From: Morella rubra
Taxonomy: Eukaryota; Streptophyta; Magnoliopsida; Fagales; Myricaceae
Assembly: GCA_003952965.2 (NCBI GenBank)
Contig: RXIC02000495.1
Span: 234,003-298,002 of the forward strand
Direction of reading: 5' to 3'
DNA: 64,000 nucleotides
The translations under genes and the position numbers were made by a program. Below are positions 34,371-49,306 of the stretch, in pieces. The stretch's first letter is position 1; each line of letters opens with the position of its first letter. The notes beneath the pieces are model-generated. The model was not told the origin of the DNA, searched no databases, and saw only the letters and a program-made list of their open reading frames with translations.

Positions 34371-34745
34371 ATGGGTAGGCAAAGCTGCGATGTCACTGTC
34401 ATTCCTCCCTCCATTGCCCTACTGCAAGAGAGATTTAGACAGTTGCGGAGAGCAAAGGAGATGAGAGAGGCTCGGGAGCTTTTGAGGCTGTTATCTAAAC
34501 CGGAGAGGGTCAATGTAGCCACACAGTACAAAGCTACAAGGTGGTTCCACTCTGAATTGATCCATTCACCCAGTCCTCTCCCCCAGTGCTCCCTCAACAA
34601 CCTCCAATCAAACTTCCAGAACAAGTGTACTGATCCCAAGGCTACAGAGATTCAATTTTTGACTAACCTAGGTTCCACAGATAGAGTCGTGGACAGAACA
34701 ACGAATTTTGATGATTCAGATGTAGATACTTCCCTTCATCTGTGA
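34371..34745 (+). CDS. small plant protein of unknown function, 124 residues
   Basis: A single-exon frame starts MGRQSCDVTVIPPSIALLQE and ends DDSDVDTSLHL. The N-terminal third is a basic, helix-prone stretch (ERFRQLRRAKEMREARELLR) that could form a short coiled coil; the rest is Ser/Pro-rich and probably unordered. No membrane segment, signal peptide or known domain is visible. The layout (short basic helix, conserved acidic tail) recalls an uncharacterised plant family, but that is from memory and not certain. It has a TATA box at the right distance, and its stop is about 108 bp from the convergent stop of the CBS/DUF21 gene. Confidence 0.55.
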   Translation: MGRQSCDVTVIPPSIALLQERFRQLRRAKEMREARELLRLLSKPERVNVATQYKATRWFHSELIHSPSPLPQCSLNNLQSNFQNKCTDPKATEIQFLTNLGSTDRVVDRTTNFDDSDVDTSLHL

Positions 34746-34852
34746 AAATTTATATGCTAGCTCATTGCCGAATGTTATCGTTGTTCAATTGTTCTCAATC
34801 TTTTACCTCTTCCATGGTGCTGTAAGAATGGGAAATACAAACAGCAACGCAA

Positions 34853-37800
34853 TTAATTTCTACTGTTACTATCATCATCTTCTTCATGTTCTTTAGAGAG
34901 GCCATCCTCCAGTTTCTTTGGAAATGAGTCCTGGTCATATTCTGCACCATCGGAGTCCTCATCACCGCTCCATCTCCTCTTCATTATTTTGGGAAACAAG
35001 CGAGTCACCTCTTTCGTCTCCAACATTGTGTCATCATTGTTAATCCGTTCCAATCGAGCAGCACTGACCTTCCTGGCATTTCCTGCCAGTATCTGCACCA
35101 TAAACAATAGGATACAAGTATTACTCTGTTAACTCTCTCAAAAGCGGCAAATTGGATATGTCCGTTTTCACTTTTTACATCTTGCTAGATTGCTGGGAGA
35201 TTGCATGAGAACATACAAAAACTTGGAATATTATAGCCAGTATTGCTCAGAGAGACTGTTCTAAGATTCCAACTTCTCTTCTGGCAGTCAAAACGAGTAA
35301 CCAAACAATTATATATCCAGCTTAACAAATTGGCTTAATTGGGTAGGCGACATCCTCTTTGTATCAAATCTCTAATTATAAATGGTCAAGCATAAAGAAC
35401 AAAATGGTACTAAAAGAGTTTTATGAAGTACATCAACGTTTCTTTTTCTTTTTAACTTTTTCACCGAGGAAATGACTATTACTATCACCAACCATTATTT
35501 GATGTCAGGGTTTAATCTTAAGATTGCATTCAGTAAGTTTCATAAACAACCATAGGCCACCTGGGAAGGGAAACAAAAAATAATCACAGACTGACAGAAG
35601 CCTATTCTATTAGTGTGACCTGACCATCAGATTGGCTTTGGTTTGAGATTCAGCAAATGATAATTCTGCCCAGCCTGGGGCAAAAATTTAAGTTAGGCCC
35701 AAAGCCGCTCACTATACAACCTCTCATGAATTAGAGAAGCACATTTTTTTTTGTACATAATCTTGGACATATACGAGGCACTGGTTTCTCTAAAGAACTA
35801 TGTTTGCAAAAGACCAGAACCATACCTCAAGTTTAAATATCTGATGTTTTTCCTTCTGATCCTGGTGGTCAGATTTGGACTCCTCATCATTCTCTTCTCG
35901 ATCTGCCTTTTCAAGAACCACTTTAATGCTCTCACCAGTCCGTGGGATGTATCCAAATGCCTCACATATAAAACCTGATACTGTCTCATATTGATGGCCC
36001 TGTATAACAACGTGTGCAAAGTTAGTTTAGCGGGAATATCACAAAGCACATTACAAATAAGAAAGGTAAGAAACAACAGTTTCATTGAGTATATATAAGT
36101 TTATTCATTAATAAATAAAAACAGGAATTCTGACTCAAACAATTGAAGACTTTGTTGTCACTTCGGAAATAGGGCATAATCAAAAAAATTGGAGAGTTTA
36201 AGCATGGGAGTGGGTTAAAGTTGCCTATGATTCATTTGTATTGGCTGCCGGATGTTTGAAAAGCCTAAACTTCGAAACGAGGAAAACTATGACATGTAAA
36301 CCTGCAAGAGTACCAGAGTTTATTATTGTCAGGCTGCATTAGAACAGGGTCATGAATTACCATACTATATGTGACACGATAATTATCAGCCATAATGAAA
36401 TAGTAATATGACTTAGAAATAAAAGCACTTGTAACTTCTGCGCAGACAAATAAAAAGAATTTAGCACTTTAAAAAGCATAGCATGCTTCGGCATTTTGCA
36501 AATCAGAATAATTAGCTGAATACATAGTGATCTAACATACCTCTGGCATTTTTATATTTAGATCTTCAGAGAGTTGATCAATAGACGTATTTGCATCCAC
36601 ATCAAATATACCCTCTGCTCGCATTACGATATAGCCAGTTTTTTTCTGAATCTCTTCCTGTTATATCCCAAACAAAACAAAGAGAATTTGGAAACAAAAA
36701 ATGAGCACATCAATGAAGATAAAAATTGTTATCTCAGCAACTAGCACAGTGCCCGAGTCATAATAACATCCTACCAAGAATTGTTTTCAAAATACAGAAT
36801 TCTCTAGTAATGGAAACACATTTACATGCAGACGTCTACTTTTAGTAGCTTATGCACCTCTTTAATAATTAGTTGACATTCCTGATAAGTATCATTTCAG
36901 CGCAGGGAAATACTTGACCACCGCTGCCACTTGGTACGAATTTAATTAGAGCAGAAAAAGTCAACAGTTATTCCACAAAACAAAATCATAACAACCTCCA
37001 CAGATCATCAACTAGAGTCAACTGGAAAAGAAATCAAAGAGAGCTAAGAGATAAAGATGTTTAATTAGGTACTAAATACTGAAATTTGCAGCTCTCTCAA
37101 TCACAGTATTGCATTTGGAAGTTTGTCTTCTGGCTGGAGAAAAAAGAAGAAGAAAAAAGTACAGTTAGCTTCACCTTTGAGTCATTTTCGTCAAAGATTT
37201 CGCCAACAATCTCCTCAACCACATCTTCCAGGGTTACAATCTGTTTGCACCGCAAACAAGAATCAATAAACAAACTAGGAAATAACTGCATTGTATGGTC
37301 AAAACAAAACTTAGGGTGGGAACTCATCTGTCTTTTCCATCTTGGATATTTTTTTTACCTTTTATCTTTTAAATAAACACTTACACTAAAATCATCAAAA
37401 GGTGGCACAAACAAGTACATGGGAAATACACAAGAGAAACAAGGAAGAAAAAATGAAGTCTAGAAGGCAGCAAAATCCAGAAAGCAATGTCTATTGACAA
37501 TAACATGTTGTAGGGTTCCATATCAGAAATTAGTATTTGGTTTCAGACAATAGCATCTCAATTTGAACTTGCTACTCATTTGCCAGTTAGTTTTTTGGTG
37601 TTCAATGCCAAACATCAAGATTCAATACCAATTCGTTGGATTCAGAGATCAGGGTGTGTACATACTCCCACAGTTCCACCATATTCGTTAAGAACAACAG
37701 CCATGTGAACCTTCCTGATGCGAAACTCTCTAAGAAGATTCCAGACTGACATTGAATCTGCAAAACCAATAACATGACCTTACCCATTGGACACTCAATG

Positions 37801-40800
37801 ATTTAGAACACACACATAGGTCAATAGAGCTGACATTCTCCTAAAAATATGCAGTGCACTAGGATAATATATAATACCTGAGTTCAACCTCCGAAAAATA
37901 ATAAATATGCACCCCAAGTTTAAGCCACAAGCAGTGTCAAGAAACTTAGTAAAAACCATATGAACATTCAAGTAAAAGCAAACACTAAATGGAAAAGGAA
38001 AATCACACTGCTAGAATTGTCAAACTTACAGAATACAGTTGGTTTTTTCACTTTTGAATTTAATATGTTTCTGTTTCCAGTCTCAGGCTTATCTGCCTTA
38101 AAATCACTTTGGATAAATTGCCACCTATCAAGTAAAATTCCAAACAGAGGGCACTGCCCTACTACACTGCAGATCTGACAGATTGGGAAACACCTAAAAG
38201 TAATAAAGCAAGATAAACATCCCCCTCTTTCATGTTTTTGTGTTGGTTAATACATTCTACCAGAGTAATCTATTCATGTATGTTCTCTTCTGTGGCTCTT
38301 CTATGAATGAAGGGACATCAATCTACTAGACAGATTATACCCACCCCAAATTAATATAATTATTAAAGATTACCAGGCACAAAGTATGCAGGTTTGTGGG
38401 CCAGATCTCCAGCTGTAGTACTTTCTAGCAGCTCACCCTTCAAAAGCAAACAGATTATAATTCTGCACACTATATGGCGTTCAATCAATAAAGAAAGCAA
38501 TTGAAACTCGTAGCAGGAGAAACAGGAGTAAAACTGGCCAACCTTCTGAACATAATCCAGCAAATCCATTGCATATGCAATACCCACTATATTATCAACA
38601 CGCTGCTCAAAAACAGGTACCCTATAAACATAAAAAAAATTATTAGCGAACCGTTGAATTGCAGATCAAAAAGTGAAAAATACAGTCTCCACAAGAGGTT
38701 TCAATGTACCTTGAATATTGATGAGTCACCCACAAGCTATTAAAATCTACAAGGGTTGCACTGGCATCAATTGCGACTACATCTACAAGAGGTGTCATCA
38801 CCTCTCTAACATAGGTATCTTTAATCTCCAACACGTTTTCGATCATATCCTAAAAAGGAGTCCAGAAAGAGCATATTAACAAGTAAACATAGAAGGAAAA
38901 CGACAAAACTTGAAACAGATTACTGGAGCAAGGGAGGTAGTGTAAGAAAAACCAGAAGGCACACTAATCTCTTCTCTTTTTCCTTCCCTATCTTTCTGCG
39001 ATGTGTAAAAGGCACATAAATGAGTCTACGGGAAGCAAAAATTGTGTGGCATACTATTTGAATTTCAGGCACAATACTCTTCCAAATGACACTAATGCAT
39101 AGACGTAAATATGCTACATCTGTCAACTTCTTTTTTTGTAGAGCAGAACTAAAGTTCATCTAAAAATGCTTGCCGCCCACCCTCCCCCCGGGTTCCCCCC
39201 TCCAACACTTTGGACAATTGACCCTAAATGCCTATTGAGAGATATTACCATTTGCCCACACAAATTGTAATGAGAGAATCAAATACTTGGCTCCAGAGGC
39301 ATTAATAATTCACCAACTTTCCTCATTCCTATCATTCAGGAACTGCAAAAAATAATCCCTCTATATTAAACAAAAGTATACTGCAACACAATACAATCAC
39401 CACAAGCCTACTCTATTACCTGTTCTTCCTCCTCTATTGCTCCACTCAATTCTGCCCCTCGCAACATTAGTTTCAACTCCTCTTCAGTTACATACGGTTC
39501 GCTGAAACAGTAAAAGTTGACAAATGTCAAGCAAAGACAAAAGTTTGTCAAAAAGAATATAGGAAGAAAGCCATCAATAACAATTTCAGTAAAAACCAAT
39601 TCACCATACAAATGAACCATTTTCTTTAAGTTGAATATCCTTATACCATGTTTCCGTACTAAACTTCTCCCCCCCCCCCCCCCCCCCCCCCCCCCAAACA
39701 AAAAAAATAAAAAATCCCCGCAAACAGGCTGGGATAGGTTAAACATGTCTTCTAACCAAAAGAAAAACCTTTTAAATTAACAAGATCAGTACTGTGGTTC
39801 TTGTTGCCAACGACACATGGCGCTAAGGATATTTTTATTTTCTTAATTTTAATTAAAAGAAAACCATAATTTAAAAAAAACTGTAATAATTGTCCTCGCT
39901 ACACCATTAAAAACATAGCCATATTATGCCCAAAACAATCAATTGTACTTTATCTATGAAATAAGTTGGCTTTCAACCTCCCCTAGCTTACCACTATCCA
40001 CATTATGATCCTGTATTCTTTTGTACTCCTCTATGTACAGGACCTTGAATGACTTGTGATGCGACTTAAAAAGGCATATAACACAGAAAAGTAACAAATC
40101 CCAGAATGCAGAAGTAGCAGGTAATTGTCAAGCAGCACCAACAGAACAACGAATGAGAACTTTTCCTCTGATATTCACATTCTTTTATTTTTTCTAAACT
40201 TGTTCAACCTCATTAAATGAAAAGTCAAAAAATAATATCGTATATAAAAGCAACATCACCACTCAAATAGAAAACCTAAGAAACCTTCTGAAATGGTGCA
40301 ACAGGTAAAAGTACAACATGACCGTAGAGTTACTGAGAGACAAAGATGTGGTTAATAGAGCACACCTTCTTCCTTTTAAACCAAGGAGTTTTAGCATCCC
40401 CATAGATAAAAATGTAACAACTCTTCCCACAGGATATAATACCAAGGAAAGCCATGCCACTGGTCTGACCTAGAAGCATTGATGAAAACGTGTCATAAAT
40501 AATAGTTGTAGAACTGGTTGCATCTGCTAAGCACTAATAACTGAACAGCTAAACTTACCACAAACCTAGCAACTTCGGTTGCATTGTGGACAGCTATACT
40601 TTTCGGAGTGATTTCTGTGAGAAGCAAGATGGCTACCTAGAATCATTGGGGAAAAAAAAAAGATACTCAATATTCACTCCATGAGAAACATGCAATGGAA
40701 CAAACATAAGTCTTCCTTGTTCCTGTGTATGCTTTGATCTGCTAGAATATTGTAAAGATCCGGAGAAAATAAAACCAAAGTAACTACGTTGGCACATTTT

Positions 40801-43248
40801 AACACCCCATTTTTGTAACTGAACAGGTTTCAACATGCATAACAGTCTACTCAATTAAGCTTGAAAAGACTGATCTCGTTGCTTCATTTGATATTGAAAT
40901 AAAAGTCCCACCATTATCTTCTATAAGACAACCAAAAATCAGTAATATGCATCTTTATAGATAGGGTACAAACCCCAATGCTGACTAAAGCCACATATTG
41001 CTTTTGGACTGTAGCGTACTTGTTTTGGGTAAAGGGTAAATATGATTGGACAGTTATGTTTAAGAGAGTCACAGTTGATAAAAGAAATAGGCTAAGAATG
41101 GATAAGAAAAAGGGTAGAACATGAAATTTTAATGAGATACAACTGCTATCATCTGACAAACAAGTATCATGGAATATCAGTTAAATTATCCTCTGTTTTC
41201 ACTTGCCAGAATTTAGGTCCCACACACAAATGCTTTTGCCGCTGGAAAGTTAGCAAGTCTATAGAACAGCAGGAATTAATGAGAAAAAAAGAAATAGCGA
41301 ACATTAACAGCCTAATGGGCTTGAATTTCTACATTATATTCTATAGTCAGAAAAACTAATATATGTTCGAAGGCTATTTACACTAACTCAAACCCTTAAG
41401 GTTCACACTACATTTCTCCTATTGATCAAGCAACAGGATAATGGGACATACAGTCATTACTCCAGTTGCTGCACTAACACCAGCTTCACCAAATATTGCT
41501 GTCGCAGCTTCTGTGACTAAGGCTGTCGCTCCAATATTCACAACACTGAGAACAAATATAAAATCCAAAATGACAAACAATGGTTGAAATTCAAAGCTAA
41601 GAAAACTGGATCTTTAACACTGAGAACCATGATATGTTCAGTACGTTGTGCCAATAAGTATAGTAGTTAGGAACCGCGTAACATCACTGCGAAGCTTTCT
41701 GAAGACACCATTTTCAGGCTCCTTTTCAGCCAACTCACGTACCTGATACGGATTGATATCAGATGACAGAGGAAAGAGAAAATCAATCTCATCACAAATG
41801 TAGGCACAAGGAATTATTTCTCAGACAAAAATATATCCCCCATGGTTTGACGATCTAAACATTAACTTTTTTTTTATAAGTAAGCCAATCTTATTAAAGA
41901 AAAAGAAAGTTGACAGTACAAGAGACTATACTGACAACATCTAAAGCATACAAGCTAAAAAACTAAGAAAATCTGGCAAACCCACAAAAGGATAACCCAA
42001 AACCGTATTAGCCCACAGAAAAAGAGAATGCAACATAGATCCCCCCAAACTAGACAAAGACACAGCCCTGTCTTCAAAACATCTCCCATTCCTCTCCCTC
42101 CACAAACTCCACCAAATGCAAGCAGGGATCATCTTCCAAATGGCCACCGAATTTCATTAACTAAGCATTCACATTTCATAAGATTTGTATCTTCAAAAAT
42201 CAAAGAACTTAGTAGTTCATATACAAAAGAGAGCAACTTTTAGCTGGGTCAACCCTCATGTGAGAAGTTGACTTCCTTACTAAATGAAGTAAGCAATTTT
42301 AAGCTATAAAGTTGTAGAGCCACATTCCAGAAGAAATTTTAGAGTCTACGTGCACACAGCACATCTCACAAAACAGTCTACCAACTAGGATCGTAATCTA
42401 CTCGGTCACTCTCATACCACAAGACATAGAAACCAGAATAATAACGGGAAAAGGAGAAGTACATGTAGTTTGTGCCCCACCAATGAGGAGACGATATTAC
42501 TAACACCAATACTATGTTCGTTAGCTTCAAAAAGCAGGTATCATGAAAATTGCATTAACCCAAGATGATGCAATTATTAACCTCAGTTCGAACGACAACA
42601 ATTATTAGAATTATTAACACTAAGAACACAGAAGTACTCAGTATCAGGGAATAATACCTTCCACGGCCAAAGTGTGGTAATCGAAGTCTCAGCCATTGAG
42701 AAAAAGGCCGAGAGACCCAAAAGCGCTGCCAAAATCAGACCCTGCTCTTTGAAAACCCGAAGAACCTGTAACGTCTTGGGCCAGGCATTCCTCAATAACA
42801 AAATGCTCTGACCAATAACCCCATAACCAGCGTTTGTCACACCTTCCATTGCAAACACTCTCCTACACCCAAAGACCAACACCCCACAAACCATTGCCGC
42901 CAAAACGATTCCACACTTCACCAACTCTCTGAATGAGTTTAAATTCACACCTGAATCCACATCTTTACCACACAAACTCTCACTATCTTCACCTACGCAT
43001 TTCAAACTAGCTCTACACAAACTCAAGTTCTGATCTTTATATTTAGCTCTAAAATAGCTCCCAAAACCACTGGGACCAATGCAATTCAACTCTAACCGCG
43101 ATGGGTAACAATTACTTTTATCCAAAACCTTCATCCGTATTCTCATTTGCCGATCGAAGTAAGGCACTATATATGATGATTTCGCGCCAGAAATGCACCT
43201 CGGCGCATTGGAGATCGACCATTCAAGTGCCATACCCATAACTTTCAT
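34853..43248 (-). CDS. CBSDUFCH: plastid CBS/DUF21 (CNNM/CorC-like) membrane protein, 14 exons, intact
   Basis: Coding exons from 5' to 3': 42658-43248, 41645-41742, 41452-41545, 40559-40636, 40366-40469, 39420-39501, 38710-38849, 38543-38621, 38374-38437, 37666-37757, 37175-37240, 36541-36657, 35826-35999, 34853-35092. All join in phase with GT-AG borders and give 672 residues. Residues 1-90 are Ser/Arg/Lys-rich like a chloroplast transit peptide. A hydrophobic helix follows (GIVLAAMVCGVLVFGC), then the DUF21/CNNM membrane domain from about 165 to 320 (LSAFFSMAETSITTLWPWK; LLLTEITPKSIAVHNATEVA). Two CBS domains cover about 350-496 (REVMTPLVDVVAID; VVLNEYGGTVGIVTLEDVVE), and a CorC-type C-terminal domain covers about 497-593. 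The acidic tail is probably flexible. It matches the Arabidopsis At1g55930/At3g13070 type; bacterial and animal relatives move or sense Mg2+ and other cations. The start is the first ATG of the frame; later in-frame Met codons at 4 and 6 are possible. Confidence 0.93.
39668..39695. repeat. poly-C tract in intron 5 of the CBS/DUF21 gene
   Basis: A run of about 28 C on the plus strand (G on the coding strand). It lies 90 bp left of the point where the duplicated block begins (39,783). Confidence 0.85.
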
Positions 43249-44833
43249 CAAACGAAGAAAACAAAAACAATAAACAAAAACTCCCTCAATTTGACCGCAA
43301 ACCCAAAATTCAAGCCAAAGAATTGAATAACTTTACTGCTGCTTTATAGCTGACCAACTATGAAGTAACAAAATAAACTGATAAAAAAAAAAAGCGAGCT
43401 AAAATTGCTATGCTAATGCTTTGGAGAGAGTTAGAGAGGGTGAGAAAGAAAGGAGGAGGTAGCGGAAGTGTCAAGGTTGAAGAGAAACCTAGAGAAAAGT
43501 GCTGTGAGATTGAGATTTGTCCAGCGACGTGTTGGCTGTTCGGAGAAGAGTTCGAAGAATTGGCTGTTGGCGCAAGTGGGAGAGAAGCAAATTTGACTGG
43601 GACTGCCCTCTGGGTTGTGGGAGTTGCAATAGTATCGCCAGGCCTAATTGGTATGAAAATTCAACGAGCCCAGCCCAGGACCCAAGTGGCTATTTTATTC
43701 CTTTTTCCTTTTGCCCTTTCGCATCGGAGTTTTGGGTCCTTTTTTTCCTGTTTCCTTTTTTCATCGTGGGGTGGTGTACTATTTAGCGTTCAATTTAAGC
43801 GAATCACAAACAAATTAATTAATTAAAATAAAGCACTTCTCTTGGTGAGTTATACGAGTTTTTATCAATATAACAATAATTAATCTATAATAAATACCTT
43901 TATTTAATTTGTTTAAAAAGTAAACAATTATTGGCTGTGTTTGTTTAATAATTTTGAAAATATTTTTATATTAGTATTTGAGTGTTAAAATTTTGAAGTA
44001 GTTAAAATTTTAAGAGATGTTTGATTGCCACACTCAAAATTTTTAGTCTGATTAAAAAAACTATAAAGTAATCTCTCTCTCAATCAAATAATTCTTTTAT
44101 TATAATATTCATTCAAATCTTCTTTCTCTTCATTTTTTCAACGGTTCTTATAAAATATCTTCATTCTTTTACCAACCCTCGTCCTTCAAAATTTTAACAA
44201 TCAAACATCACACAGAGTGTTAGAGTTCGTAAAAAAGTGAAAGAAAAAAATTATTTAAATAAATTTTTTATATTTAGTATAGTAAAAAGGACGATTTGAT
44301 GAAAAGACTGCTTAGACCCGAAGAGCAAATATTTTGTAGTTATCATTAGTCTCAATTTCTCGCACAAAAATCTTATTTCATTTTCTTACTAATTAAAAAA
44401 AAATAAAAAAACGTTTTCAAGACCAACCCAAATATAGCCATTATATCGCTGAACATGACACTCTTGCAAATGTAGACAAATTGGTACGTACCTACAGAGG
44501 AGGGAAAAGCTCCCTATAGAGAGAGAGAGAGAGAGAGGGGGGGGGGGGGGGGGGGCGTACGTAGGAATATAAAATGGCGTTGAACTACTCCATATCAAAT
44601 CCATAAGTAGGGTTTGTTTCAAGCAAATAATTTACAACTTTAGTTACTCTACCAACACATAGGTATACACCCTCTGTTGATTGAATATGCCTCTAAAACA
44701 GCAACCAATGACTGAGTCACCTAGACTGCACTAAAATGGCTCAGCCCACTTCACACAAGGTCATGAAGCCACTGATTTTTCGTCATTGTCAGATTCTTGC
44801 CAGAGTCGGTAGTGCCTAACTAGCATCAACTGC
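43249..44833. other. promoter region of the CBS/DUF21 gene and 3' flank of the ABCC locus
   Basis: An open frame on the plus strand at 43,410-43,826 overlaps the likely promoter and matches nothing. A MITE-like stretch lies at about 43,933-44,219. (GA)n followed by a G-run lies at about 44,517-44,556; the second copy has a longer GA and shorter G tract. No other gene is seen. Confidence 0.5.
43933..44219. mobile_element. MITE-like element with inverted ends
   Basis: The left end GGCTGTGTTTGTTTAATAAT and the reverse complement of the right end (ACACTCTGTGTGATGTTTGA) are similar, and both lead into AATTTTGAA. The inside is AT-rich with repeated TAAAATTTTAAGAG words. A second copy is at about 61,622-61,908, and a related one flanks the Mutator-like element at 53-56 kb. 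Confidence 0.5.
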
Positions 44834-45059
44834 TTAAAAATTGGAATTCGACCTCATAGTGTACTCTGCTACAAGTTGAGAAAAAGACGAGGACTTGTTT
44901 TCTAACAATCTTGTTGGCGAATCATATTCCTCGATAAGCCCTGCACCAAGAATTCACAGAATTCTGTTCAGCCATAGAATCCAAACACAATCAATCTAGC
45001 CATGAAAATACTGTGGGAGCAAAGCTACAGGATCAAGATGAACTGATATGGCCGCACTA

Positions 45060-45356
<297 letters not shown>

Positions 45357-45573
45357 CTACACAACTTCCATGCCACAGAAGCTAAAAAGACAAACCTGTA
45401 GAATCCAGTTTTCCTTCTTTTTTCCTAACTTCATCGCCAAGTTGACACTTATCCAAAGCCTAAACAATTGGCACAGTGAAACAACAAATAGATAAATAAC
45501 ATAAGCAGGTGTGCCAAAAATGGAACACCAATACTAAAAGCAGCAAAAGCCTGATTTTTTGAGGTAAATGTCA

Positions 45574-45822
<249 letters not shown>

Positions 45823-46685
45823 TTACCACTGCCAGTTCTCCCTACAATGCCAGTTTTCATTCCCCCACGGAAAGTGCATGTCAGACCTCGCAATACAATT
45901 GGCATGTGAGGGGCATACCGTACCTACATTTCACACATTTTCACGAACTGCTACCCATCACATAAAATCACAGAACTGAACAATACCATAGACAACATAG
46001 GGGTTTTAGGAAGTAGTAAAGAACTAACAACAGAAAATACCTGCAGAACCCGAATATCAACTTCTCCATGCGATGGCCAGGAAGAATCTGGTTGGTTTTC
46101 TTCTATGACAAGAGGTGGCTCGCTCGGGATACAAGTGTACTGAATTAGTCTCTCTACCGATATAATTTTGTTCTCCATTTGGCAAAGATTCCGTACTACC
46201 CAGGATTGTAACATATTTAGATTAAGTCCATATGTCACTGCTAGGCCCGCAATGCCTTCAGGGAAAAAGAGAAATAAATAGAAGGAAATAAAATATCAAT
46301 TAGAAAGGTATTAACCGTGTTCCTTTAAGAATTCAAATCAAGATCAACAAATATTGTCCGTAACACACCCAGTGGGAATCAGTACCTGGATCAATGAGTC
46401 CCTCTGGAATAGAGATCAAGAAAAACAAAGAGAAGACAAATGTGATTGAAGACAACACATCTAAGCGGAAGCACAGCCATTCCATTGCACCAGCTATGTT
46501 GAACTTTGGCCGGCAATATGCATCCGTCAGTTTCATATTTGCGCCACTAAATCTTGAATCTTCATCAAAGCTCCTGATAGTTGTTGAGCCTGATATTGTT
46601 TCAGCAAAATGTTGTATCACTGGAGCTTTGCACACTCCAACTAATCTTGCTAGTTCTCGCGCTGAAGGGAGGTAATATTGCTGAA

Positions 46686-47000
46686 AAATTAAAAGTTCAT
46701 GAGAGCATCTCTATCCGCATGAAGAATACTAATAAGACATTGCATTTATTATTAAATGGAGAGTTAGGTTTGATAGATGTTTCTAATAACTAGCTCTTTA
46801 GGTAGTTCAAATGAGAAATTTCCGAGACCAAAATAGCCCAACTGATTACATCCTCTAGCAATTTGATAGACATCAATCCTATGAAAACATATTTGATAAA
46901 CAAATATACCATCATTATGCAACTCTGGGTATGATTCGACATAAGCTCTCAGAGCTTCTAGTATATAGAAAGAATAAAATGTAAAGAAATATATAATGAA
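46686..47000. other. intron 4 of the ABCC locus
   Basis: An AT-rich stretch between exon 4 and exon 5 without coding signal, starting AATTAAAAGTTCATGAGAGC. It could contain a small insertion; no clear ends were found. Confidence 0.4.
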
Positions 47001-48487
47001 CATCTCGTGATACCATTTATGTCATTTTTTATTCATCTGATTGAGCAATGTTTCAGCATAATATGTAACAGAACATTCTGCCAGAGCCAGATGGAATACC
47101 TGATACCAGATGCAAGCCCCAATTACTGGGAAAAAGATGATGAAAACCTGCCACGCAACCTGAGACATCACCGCAATGATTCCAAGGAGCTGGATCATCG
47201 AGAAGGCAAACGACCCAACTTGAAATGCCATGTTCAAATCCACTACACTTTGGTCCGTAGAAACCTGCAAGGAAAAATACAAATAATTTAATACAACTTT
47301 TTCCATCCATCATGTTCAACTAAAAAAAATGTGCGTGCTTGTTGCTTGCATGTCTGTGTGATTGTGTCGGAGTGTACATGTCTATGAGAGAGAGGGAGAG
47401 AGGAATTGCTTAATCTGAAAATTAGAGCAATTAAAAAATTCCCAATTATGTCCATTAAGCACTAAACTAATCACCACCATACGTAATTGTTCACTTACTC
47501 TGTTCAGGATTCGTCCGCTGGGTGTGGCATCAAAAAATGACATGGGGGCACGAAAAATGCAAAAGTGCATTTTAGTGAAGAGGAGGGTGGCAGTCTTGTA
47601 CCCAGCCGTTACAAGAAGTGTGGCTCTCACAAGGATGCAAAAAGAACTTCCAATGGCCAAAGCAACATAGACCATTATAAGAGTAGAGATACCGACAGCA
47701 GGTTTCACATCTTGTGACACAGGAGTTGCCCACGCCATCCAATAATTGCTTCCAATCTGAAGTAGCTGAAAGAGAACCTGTGCCAGCAATATAAAGGGCA
47801 CAAGAGCTCCTCTGTAGGCCATACTAATATATTTCCAGTAAACTAAAAACCCAACTTTACCTTTCTCTCTCTCTTCTTCTTGGATAATCTGGCCCTTTGA
47901 CCCAACTGTCATCTGCTTTACCATCTTGAACATCTTTATTTTCATGTTTTTGAACAACCCCATTAGTAGTTATGGTACTCCCGACTTCCTTACCCATACC
48001 ATCAGAAACTACCCCTGCCTCAGCAAAATCAAGAGCTGACAAAGCTTTCTGATGCGCTCCCACAAGTTCCATAAAGTCGGTTCCAGAATTAAGGATGTCA
48101 CTGTACTTTCCAGCTTGAGTAATCCTTCCATCTTTCATGACCTGATAGTAATTTAGACATTCAGTTTGCCAATGCAAAAGGGAAGAAAAATCTGTCCTTA
48201 ATTAGTTCATTCTAAAAAAACTGGAAAGAAACTAGATGTGAACGGCTCACCAGGATAAGATCAGCAGCAGGTAAGAACTCCACTTGATGAGTAACATATA
48301 TCACTGTTTTCAAACTCAAAAGGCCCAGCAAACATTCCTGCCATATACAAGTAAATATACATTCTGAAGCTACACAACCACGACAGGAATCAAAACAAAA
48401 CAGAGTGCAACGGTATTCAAAGGATTTTCAAGTACCTCAACTCAAACACAAGATCATATCTTCAAACGTCATACATCAACAGCTTTA

Positions 48488-49306
<819 letters not shown>

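Noticed and set aside
43410..43826. 138-residue plus-strand ORF, repeated at 61,099-61,515
   Set aside because: It overlaps the likely promoter of the CBS/DUF21 gene, matches no family, and its repetition is explained by the segmental duplication rather than by coding constraint.
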